Of a stretch of DNA of 64,000 nt, positions 46,101 through 55,562 are shown in pieces. Position 1 is the first letter of the stretch; each line of letters starts with the position of its first letter. This stretch comes from Heracleum sosnowskyi. Lineage: Eukaryota; Streptophyta; Magnoliopsida; Apiales; Apiaceae. The DNA lies in contig CM061245.1 of the NCBI GenBank assembly GCA_030848705.1, positions 73,705,564-73,769,563 on the forward strand. The letters are read 5' to 3'. Below the pieces are notes generated by a model. The model saw only the letters and a list, made by a program, of their open reading frames with translations. It made no database searches and was not told the DNA's origin. A program made the position numbers and the translations under genes.

Positions 46101-46552
46101 TCATAAATGAAGAGATTCCTGTTAGAAGCTTTCATAAGCTAAAGACAAGTGCCTTGAAAGATCTACTATATTTGGTGATTGGATCAACTCACTCATTAGA
46201 ACAGGTATGCTGTTTTGAGATTGAGAAAATTCTGAGTAACAGAAAGGGTGAAGACTCAAAGATGGATAAATCTAGAAGGAAAACCCTAAATGCATATCCT
46301 GGAAGAAGATTTAAGCTTGTCAATGGTGCATTAAAGTTCAGAACTTATGCATTTGGTCAAGAACTATGGGTAGACCTTCAGGATGCAAGAGTATGTCTCT
46401 CCAAAGCAGTCCAGAAGTACATTGATGAAATTGAAGATGATGCCATTTCTCCTAATGAGATAGCAATGGTGGAAGGACTCAAGGAGATTCTGAAAGAAGC
46501 TCTCAACAGAGAGGATGAAGCAAGACAAAAGAAGAAATCTGGAGCTAAGTAA
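43168..46552 (+). pseudogene. Element E accessory frame, C-terminal part
   Basis: One continuous frame, in register with 39218-39864, runs to the TAA at 46550-46552. It is interrupted by TAG at 43601-43603 and TAA at 44705-44707. Between the stops is a coiled-coil segment (about 43715-43830) plus a Ser/Arg/Lys-rich region. After the second stop come an acidic stretch, a repeat of Thr-Val-Lys/Asp units coded by CTGTCA motifs (45230-45345), and a C-terminal domain. The stops fall in the same inter-domain positions as in B. Confidence 0.75.
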
Positions 46553-46582
46553 AAATTCTTTATCAACTCTGATCTTGGTTAG

Positions 46583-46687
46583 TTAAGTTGTCAACATGTA
46601 CTAATTGTAAATTTGTTGTTATTTTCCATAAAAAAAAATTGGGGGAGATTGTTAGGATTTATGGTTGATAGCTATGAGACAACTTAA
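46583..46687. repeat. Inverted repeat and polypurine tract at the E 3' LTR boundary
   Basis: Arms TTAAGTTGTC (46583-46592) and GACAACTTAA (46678-46687) are a perfect 10-bp match. They enclose the polypurine tract AATTGGGGGAGA (46638-46649) and the LTR start. The arm sequence is unrelated to that of B and D. Confidence 0.7.
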
Positions 46688-47688
46688 TTAGATATTTCAT
46701 ATACTTAATTTTATTAAGTATGAACATACTGTCACAGCCAGAGTATGTCTATGTAACCGTTTTTGTTTTCTTTGAATAAGATTCTAGTACATCTTGGTAG
46801 ATGTTCATTATTTTGTTCAAGCCTCAAGAAGTGCTCAAGATGGACACAGCATTGACAGTAGGGTTACTTGAAGACATCATGTTGCAAGTCACGACAGTAC
46901 ATTCACTCTGACAGCAACATTGGCGGAAGCCCTCTGACAACAACTTTATCTTAACCTGACAGCAAGCTTGGAAATCCTGACAGCACCTTCTGCGGGGATT
47001 TCTTACTGTCACCAAAAGCACACTCCTATGACAGCAAGCTTAGACATCAGGATACTGTCATGAAGGGATATCATTTGTATTGGGGATCAACCCAGTCAAA
47101 CATGTGACAGTTTAGATGTTCAAGAAACAGGCGTGTTGCAGTATCCCAACACCGCAACAGGTCTGCAAGACTACGACCGAAGCTCGAAGAGATCACATGA
47201 CAAAGCTCACCAATTCCAGTGTATGACATATCTACATCTACTGAATTGTGTTAGCTTGATATGGAAAGTTTCTAGATTGCTTTGTAATGTATTGATAAGT
47301 TGTTTGTATAGCAATTTAGGAAAGATTCACGGGTAGGCAAATTGTAAGAAGCTGCCACTTGAAAATGACAGCAGCTTCACTAGACCCGTGTTGATAGTGA
47401 TAGGTTTAGTTTTTAAAAAAACTATCTATCATTCCATTCTTTGTAACAACGTGAGATCAATCACCCGAGAAACCGAAGCTCAAGAACACAAACATTTTCT
47501 TGAGGTTGTAGCAACCCATTGCAAAATAAATAAAAAATTTATTTTGTGAGAATTGTTTGTGTGTCTACTTTCGTTTGCAATCGATTAAGTGATAAACTTT
47601 AATCTTAGTTTTTGTTGTTGAAACGTAGATTGAGTTTTATCACTATTGCATTCAACCCCCCCCCTTCTGCAATAGTCAAGGACCAACA
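46650..47688 (+). repeat. Element E 3' LTR
   Basis: 1039 bp. It lacks a short segment present in the 5' LTR near 30070-30095 and has a C-run of 9. The terminal hairpin arms are at 47642-47650 and 47668-47676. Target duplication cagta follows. Confidence 0.95.
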
Positions 47689-47693
47689 CAGTA

Positions 47694-48367
47694 CTAGTTG
47701 TCTACGGATGTGATCAAGATACTCTCAACTGATACAACTCAAATGGCTTCTACGGATACACACTATACTTCTGAAAGGGACAGTTCAGACAGTGCACATG
47801 GGTTGATAGACTACACAGAGCATGAAAACCAGTATTTCTGGTAAACTCACGAGAAGAAGTAACATTCTGTTTGAATGGTCAAAAAGTAGCATTTCCATAA
47901 AAGACAATCAGCCAAGAAGGGCAAGCTACCAACACATGGACCACTACTCAGAATGGAGAAACAAGGATCTTGAACAGATTTACTTTTTGTATTATTGTCT
48001 GTTCGAAATATCTTGTAAACTTGGGATATATAACCAAGTGGAGCATAATTCTTGAGTAAGAAATCAGTTAGGCAATTTAGAGAGCACAAAGCAATATCCT
48101 TTGTAAATTGCTGAAGCTAGAATTTTGTGTTTGCAGCTGTGTGTTTATTCATAAACATCACAGAGATTTCTTCAAATAAAAATCTCTCAGGTGGACAAAA
48201 TAATCCACCTGAATTTTTAATTCTTGTGATTTTATCTTGTTTGTTTTTCTGTTCTTGATTTTACTTTCATATCTTTACTGTCAAGAACTAAGGAAATTTT
48301 AAAGATTGTATTCAACCCCCGCCCCCCCCCCCCTTCTACAATCTTGATTCATTGTCTAGGAATAACA
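47694..48367 (+). repeat. Element D 3' LTR, second part
   Basis: Continues the D LTR after the E insertion, with two more TCTACGGAT motifs near its start. The terminal hairpin AAGATTGTA (48302-48310) and TACAATCTT (48337-48345) encloses a mixed C-rich loop. The LTR ends ...GGAATAACA at 48367. Its total length without E is about 1140 bp. Confidence 0.9.
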
Positions 48368-49992
48368 TCCTCAATTTGTTTTAAAAATTTTGGGACAAAA
48401 ATTGGGATATGGGATTACTCACTTTTCTACGAACAATTTACTAATCTATTCTGTGATCTGTCTATAGAATAAAGAGTTTTTTTTTTCCACATTCCATTTT
48501 TAGTTATGTAGGAGGATCATTTTTTCACATTCCATTTTTGGTTAATAAAAGTCTGAACTTTTTTTAATACTATTTTTATAGCTTCATTTCTTTTCTTGTT
48601 GTGTTTTTGAAAAAAAATAATTATCATTAATCGAGAAAATCAGATACAATAGTCTACAACAAATGAGTAGGAGCAGACGTAAACACCTTGATGCAATTAA
48701 TCAAACATGATATTTTAGCTCATGAGCAACCCTATTTGCTTGTTTTCGAACAAATTAACACAGACATCTGGAAATGCTCGCAGTCTAATGCGACAGTTCT
48801 CAAGTATGTGACCAACTTCAAACTAATTGTCATTTCTTTTCTTGTTAGTAGACAACATTCTCCGGCGGAGGGGGTTGAATGCAATCCCAATAATTTTAAA
48901 TCTTTAACAACAACAAGTTTATCAATAAAGGACTTAAGTTTATCAATAAAAAAATACAAACACAAATGCAAGAATAGTATTTTCACAAAATAAATATTTT
49001 TTTTTTCATTTCGTGAGGTTGCTACAACAATCTTGAAAAGAGTTTTTCGGCTACAACGTGCTTGAGAGTATTTCACAAGTGAATTCTACAAGCTTGAAAT
49101 TACAAGTGATGTGTCGTGATGTTCAAATCTTCAAGTGACGGCTCTTTATTATTTTGTTCTCATGTGATCTTTCCTAAAATGATAACTAGATGTATAATGC
49201 GTAAACTCAGAAACAATCAAGATGCATTTCATTTGTAGTTTAGACAATCTCAGTCGATGTTGATTATGCATCTTCTTAAATTCATACATTTTATCTTCTT
49301 TACTCGCAAGGTCCTGTCGTAATCTTGCACGTCTGTTAAAGAGATATGTGATCTCAGTTCAACTTGACTGCCACACATTTGACTTTGATTCCAAAATTCA
49401 TTCAGATGCTTCTATCTTAAGACAATATCTTCTTCCGTAAAATCTATTATGAAAGATATTCATGTGTTGACAATAATATTCTTCCATCATAGATGTTGTC
49501 GAGATATGCGTTATTAATAATTTGCAGATCAATGCAACTAAATGATGTTATCCAAACTTCCGCCAAAAGTGCTATCAAGTTTACAAACATGATGTCAACC
49601 AACTAAATTGCTGTAAGCCATCGTGTTATCCTCAAAACTTTCTATTGTTCTCTAAATCACAATATAAAGAAAGGAATGCTGATAACAATATCTTCATTTT
49701 GTGTTGTCAATAATCTTCTTCCTCTTTACAAAAAAGGGTTAGAGGACCCCTTTACCATAATATCTTGGTTAAGATAAACAGCCTTCGCTTCTAAAGAGTC
49801 TTCAAATCTTAATTAACATTATATTTGTTAGGACACTTTATTTGCAAGGATCGTTCATATAAGAAAAGAGTGCAAACTTACAGGGGTGGGTGCTTTAGAA
49901 GAGATTTGAAATTAACTGGGAAGGATAAGGAGGTTGTACCGGGATAAGAGGAAGAATTATATCCAAAATGGATCCCAAATACCACATGTCAT
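48368..49992. other. Intergenic sequence with a decayed Copia LTR remnant
   Basis: No gene is seen. At 48864-48890 the sequence gaGGGGGTTGAATgCAATcc matches the hairpin-loop signature of the LTRs in this window (minus sense), but the partner stem arm is gone. This suggests an old LTR of the same lineage, perhaps spanning up to several hundred bases to the right. The rest is AT-rich with T/A runs around 48478-48625. Confidence 0.4.
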
Positions 49993-50000
49993 GTTTTGAT

Positions 50001-51089
50001 TAGGGCTGTTCACGAACCGAGCCGAGTCGAGCTTTAATGTAAACGAGCCGAGTTTTAAATTTTTTTCTGACGAACCGAGCCGAGTCGAGCTTTCTTACCG
50101 CACAAAATGATTGTTCGAGCTCGAGTTCGTTAACTGACGAGCCGAACACGAGCTTTTATCGAACAAAAATGAGCTGATTCATACACGAGCCTCTATCGAA
50201 CATCTCGTTAAGAGTTAAAATTTTTGCAAAAAAGGCCCTATTTCTCTTGGCCCAAGTAAATAAAACCTTGTTTTGTTAAGGTCCAGCCCATTCTCCAAAC
50301 AACTAAAACTAAACTAAACCCCTGCACTCAATAGTCAATACACAAACACAAATAGTCGATGTTCATATTTCAGTTTCTTATCTTTTGATTCATATCACAC
50401 CCCTGACTCCTTATTTCTTTAACTTTTAAATCCCCATCCCAATCGATATAATACACAAGCAATACACAAACAGTCATAACTAGCAAGTCTTCATTTTTCT
50501 ACTATTCCTTCTTCACTTCTTTTTTTCTTTTTGATTTTAAACATTTAAGTTGTAATTAGTTTTGAGAGAAAGCTGATGTTTGAGAATTGAATTGTATTAA
50601 TTACGTTGATTTGTGTTGGATAGGTCGAGGGATGTAACTTGTAGAATATGGTAATCAATACTGATGTTAGTTTTTGTTTCCTTCTGCTTGGATTTTAAAT
50701 TGAGTGAATTAGTATTATTCTTCTGATTGTACTAGTTTGTTTGATTGTGATATGAATGAGTTTTAAGTAGTGGGTATACTTGTAGTTTGGAGGATGGCTG
50801 ATAGTGTAATGTTCAGGATTGAGTTATAGGGTCAGTGGTATAAAAATATGCAGGATATACTCATTTTTTTCGAGCTTTATCGAGTCCATCTCGAGCCGAA
50901 CAATCTCGAGCCGAGTTCGAACCGAGCTCGAGCCGCACACACTATAGCTCGGCTCGAGCTCGTTTTCTTAACGAACCATTTTTTGTGTTCGAGATCAAGA
51001 TCGAGTTTTTAACGAACCGAGCCGAGTCGAGCCCATAACGAGCCGAGCTCGAGCTTGTTCGCGAACAGCTCGGTTCGTGAACAACCCTA
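50001..51089. mobile_element. Non-autonomous hAT transposon
   Basis: Ends TAGGGCTGTTCACGAACC... and ...GGTTCGTGAACAACCCTA form terminal inverted repeats of about 22 bp with one mismatch. A perfect 8-bp target duplication gttttgat lies at 49993-50000 and 51090-51097. The 8-bp duplication and TAGGG ends are typical of hAT. Both ends carry many nested GAGCCGAG/GCTCGAG sub-repeats over about 200 bp. No transposase frame is present. Confidence 0.92.
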
Positions 51090-51097
51090 GTTTTGAT

Positions 51098-51611
51098 TGA
51101 CTGCAACTCAATTAATAGTAGTGGACCACTGCATTCACATTAATTCTCCCAATAAATTCATCCCAAACATCCACATCACCGATGCCAATAGACAAATTTT
51201 TAATGTATGAAACAAATTCTTTTCTTTTATTTATGTCCAGCTTAAACATTTTTTGGCTTTAGAGCAATGACGAGGAGTATTTCATTCTTGTCCACAGACA
51301 AAGTGCAACCAATACTAATGACCAGTCCAATAGATTATTTTTAATAATGTGCTACAAGAGTCAAATAGATTATCATACTCTAACATGAATTATCAATGTA
51401 ATGTCACCTGCGTTTAAGTGTTAACGATTGAATTGATGGTTGAAGACCAAGATGTTGGTGGTGGAACTAATACTATCAAATACCAATCCAACAATTCACA
51501 CCCCTCCTCAGTCTCACCTCTCTATTTTTACTATTACGTCTGCTTAGTGAAGTTATTTACAATTGACAAGTATCAAAGCGTTTTCATTTGTTCATTAATC
51601 AGGGTTGATGA
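51098..51611. other. Intergenic, nothing recognised
   Basis: About 0.5 kb of AT-rich sequence with no coding frame, repeat boundary or RNA gene that I can support. Confidence 0.5.
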
Positions 51612-53562
51612 TGTAATATCCCGTAATTTTTAGATTAATAATAATGAAAGAATTTGAAAAAGAAATAGGATTTCAAATTAAATTAGATTGATGGACCCAA
51701 AATATGGATCAGATTTGGATACAGTTAACTTGTAGGTCTGGAGTTAGGGTTTTGTATCGTTATATAAACATCTTATTATTCTTCTCCATCTTTTTAATCA
51801 AAATTCGTAGGTCTCTTCCATACAGAAATCAGTTGTCTTGTAAAATTCGTAGAATATTCATCGTAAGTCGGAATTTGATAATTATGGACTTTACAGAAAG
51901 CTCTTTCAAATTTCCTACAACTTCTATTTCATAGTGTTTTTCCAGATTATGCTCTGAACAGTTCTGAAAATATACAAACAGATCTTGTTTTTCAGTTTCT
52001 GTTCAAATTCAACGGACGTTTTATTCAATTCCCGATTCGTTATAAGTCTGTTTCTGATGAGCCATATATTTTTGGGAAGGTCTTTTCATTCTCTACGACT
52101 TTTGTCCTTTGCGTTTTTCATGAAAACGTCGTTTAGAGGATCAGAAAGAGTAAATACAGTTCTGGTCAGAAATGGGTACATGCTCTAGGATGATTTGATT
52201 CTTGATTTTTACCGTTGAGGTAAGTTTCCGATTGTTTTCTCTAGTGTTTTCGAAATTATGTGTTATATGTATATATTTGCTTATACAACTTGGGCTAAGT
52301 GAGATTATATTTTGAATTAGTGATGTTTATTTGATATGTGTTGTGTAAGCAATAATAGTCTTGGGATTCAGATTTGTGTCATGCTTTGTGAAAATATCGA
52401 ATAAGAATAAGGACCGTGTCACCGGGTTGTAGTGACGGTTTTCTGAAAATTTAGGACCGTTATCACCGAGTTGTAGTGGTCGTGGCATGAATTGTGGGTT
52501 TCAAGTTATTGTTGTTTATGTGTGTTAATCCCAAATGACCTAACAGAATTGTAGACAATTCTAGATATTTTTAAACTTAAAACAACTTTTAAATAACTTG
52601 ACAGAGAAAATAAAAACACACAAGCAAATATAAAATTTCAGTTGGATGTTTTGAGGATCCAACTGAGTTGTTTTTATTGTGGGAATAATCTGTGTTACAA
52701 ATGTAGCACAACTGCTCAGTTACAAATGTAGAGTGAGAGTGCTCTTCAAAGAAAGCTAATACAAAATTATTATATCTCACTTCTTACTCTAAAATGAACT
52801 CCTACACTTGGTTATAAATCCCAAGTTTACAATGCTATTTTTGGCTACACTAAAAAGTACTAAAGGTAATCGCCAACAGCTTGCTTTTCATTCCTTTTGT
52901 CCAATGGTCCTTGGAGATCTTGTCTTTTGTCTTCATGCTTATTATGATCCCACTCAAGAACTTAATTGGTAATTGTAATGTTTCCTCATTCCCAGTAACC
53001 ATTTTGATGGCTCCCAATGCAAAGTACACTTCTACATCACCTTTTGATATGTCAGAAAACTGTCACTATCACTTTGTCAACTGTTCAGAAAAGTGATAGT
53101 AATCCGTTGATAGTAGTTAGATGTATTCCGTTGATAGCTTTATTCTTCAATCCGTTGATGGTACATTCTTCAATCCGTTGACAGTGTAATCTCCATTCCG
53201 TTGACATGTCTTCACTTAGGCAAATTTACAAGGCACATTATATTTACAATTAACCAACCTATTTTGCCTATCTAGTACTTAGTCAACATGACTTAGAAAA
53301 CCTATCTAATACCTACAACAATTGCCTATCAACTAGTGAAGTATTGTACAGTGCAATTGCTACATTACTCATTCCGTTGATGAGCTACCTGTCAACGAAA
53401 GCTGCAAAGCATACCATTCCGTTGACAGTTACAAAATTGACTTAACACAAAATCTAATAAGTGTTTTTTATAATTATCATCAAGAACAACATATTCCTAA
53501 CAATGTGGTTATGTGGTATCGTATTTATCGAATAAGAATAAGAATATGTGAATCGAAAGTTA
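51612..53562 (+). repeat. LTR-like repeat, left copy of a tail-to-tail pair
   Basis: Starts TGTAATATCCCG, the same start as element G in its sense direction. It has a TATA box (tatataaac, 51761-51769) and a splice-donor-like gaGGTAAGTTTC with GTAAGT from 52220. It matches the complement of 53835-54780 over most of its length at perhaps 80-85% by eye. A B-family solo LTR (52523-53502) interrupts it. It stops near 53562, where the inverted copy begins. Confidence 0.7.
52523..53502 (-). repeat. B-family solo LTR
   Basis: 980 bp, with plus-strand ends TGTTAATCCC...CCTAACA and target duplication atgtg at 52518-52522 and 53503-53507. It carries the CCGTTGA form of the B motif in about eight places. 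The terminal hairpin has lost its loop and G-tract: the arms at 52545-52553 and 52555-52562 are now separated by one base. Confidence 0.93.
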
Positions 53563-54780
53563 TGTGACAAAAGTACTATACAATGACAATTACAGACGGA
53601 AGCGTGACAAAAGTTCTATTACAAAGCTAACAATTACAAAAGCACAGCTAACGATAATCCAAAAACCAATCTATTCCGAACCTAAGATCCTCGAACTCCA
53701 AAGCAATCCACTTGAGTTACACCGAACCTGAAAATTGTAAGGAATGAGCCATACATCCCAACAAGAAACCAATCGATCCAACTAGTCGGGCAAATAACAT
53801 GTATACATACAAGATAATACGATATTCAATACGATACAATAACGATACATAATACATAACTTTCGATTCACATATTCTTATTCTTATTCGATAAATACGA
53901 TACCACATAACTACATAAACAACAATAACTTGAAACCCACAATTCATGCCACGACCATTACAACCCAGTGATAACGGTCCTAAATTTTCAGAAAACTGTC
54001 ACTATAACCCGGTGACTCGGTCCTTATTCTTATCGATATTTTCACAAACCATGACACAAATCAGAGTCCCAAAATTATCGTATAGACACCACATAGATAC
54101 AATAACACATATATGTTCAAAGTATATCATCATTTGACCCAAGTTTATATAATCAAATATACATACACAACACATAGTTTCGAAGAACACTAGAAAGATC
54201 AATCAGAAACTTACCTCTGCGCATCCTAAATCATGTACCCAATTCTGACCAGACCTGTATTTAGCCTTTTTGACCCTCTAAATGACGTTTTCTTGAAAAA
54301 CTTAAACCACAAAAGTCGTAGAGCACGAAAATATATTTCCGACAAGGTAAGGCTCATCAGAATCGGACATATAATGAATCAGGAATTGAATAAAACATCT
54401 GCTGAATTTGAACAAAAACTGAAAAACGAGATCTGTTTGTGTTTTATGATTTTAAGAACAATTCAGAGCATAATCTGGAAAAATACTGTGACACAAAAGT
54501 TGTAAAAAATTGAAAGAGCTTTCCAAAACGTCCAGAATCATCAAATTCTGACTTGAGATGAATTTAATACGAATTTTACAAGACTGCTGATTTTTAATAG
54601 AAAAATAGCTACGAATTTTGACTAAAAAGATGAGGAAGTTTATATAGTGTTTGAAAACCCTAATTTTAAACCTGCAAATTATCGGTATTCAAACCCCTGA
54701 TCCAAATTTTAGCCCGTTAATCTAATTTAATTTTTAATTCATATTCCTTTTCAAGTTTTAATCCTTTTTTCTATGAAATT
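53563..54780 (-). repeat. LTR-like repeat, right (inverted) copy
   Basis: In its sense direction (minus) it matches the left copy, including the donor-like GTAAGT (54209-54214). It continues about 270 bp beyond where the left copy ends, to a ...TTTTGTCACA terminus at 53563, similar to the GTCACA end of element G. The first about 45 bp at its right end are missing. Confidence 0.65.
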
Positions 54781-55562
54781 CAACCGCAGCTGATACTACC
54801 AAGAAGCCGTTCATTAATTTCATTTTCCCCTGCTGGCTTGATTTTCTTTGTACAATTTCATTCCATTTTCACCGGCAGACTATTTTAATGAAAACATGCA
54901 GTAACATTTCGTTCCATTTTCACCGGCCAACTAATTTGATGAGAAGAGAACATGCAGTAATCACACTTGGATTAGCCATTTTCAGCTACATTTATGTAGT
55001 TTTGGACCCTGGTTCGGTTTCTTCCACTCCATTTTGGTTTGGGGATGTGGGGGTTCCCAGACACTAAATTTTGGATTTACTGGCTCTGCAGCTGCAACAT
55101 AAGTTGTGCAAAAATCATTTCAAGAAACCAATTGAATTGACGGCAGTCCTTGAAGTAATCTGGTTTTAGTTATAACCAGGTTCAGCAATCCACCAAAAAC
55201 TAACTGAAAGACAGAGACATAAACTACAATGCACGGTTAAAAGATGAGCTCTTTTAAATATATATTACGTTAAAAACGGCAGAGAGGCCACCATGGTTTA
55301 CATAATTGAAGATACTCTTCAAAGTACATGTTAATTTCATGGAAAATACAACAGAACCATGAAAGTAAAATTCAGACAGATATATCTACATTCCTTTAAT
55401 CAACAACCAAAACCAACCAACTCCTTCCAGTTCCAGGATGCGATACTTACTTTTATGACCTTTTCCCTTCAGTGTTCAATAACTGCATATCCGCATGTAG
55501 CAAACAAAGATTCTGTCTCTCAACTTCTGAATCTCCCTTATTATTGTTTCTCAATAGTCAGG
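54781..55562. other. Downstream flank of the transporter gene
   Basis: No gene is seen. A short tandem duplication of about 50 bp (units near 54857-54906 and 54907-54960) shares TTCCATTTTCACCGGC and ACATGCAGTAA. The part next to 55562 should include the 3' UTR of the transporter. Confidence 0.5.

Larger units (their letters stand above)
29875..47688 (+). mobile_element. Element E: full-length Copia (Sirevirus-type) retrotransposon in the D LTR
   Basis: LTRs 29875-30938 and 46650-47688 are flanked by cagta target duplications at 29870-29874 and 47689-47693. The order is primer site, gag, pol, short ORF, motif-rich spacer, accessory frame, polypurine tract. Roughly 25 LTR differences by eye, plus indels, make it older than B. 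Gag, pol and the accessory frame each carry at least one lesion. Its repeated motif is CTGTCA/TGACAG. Element G (39865-43162) is inserted in the accessory frame. Confidence 0.95.
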
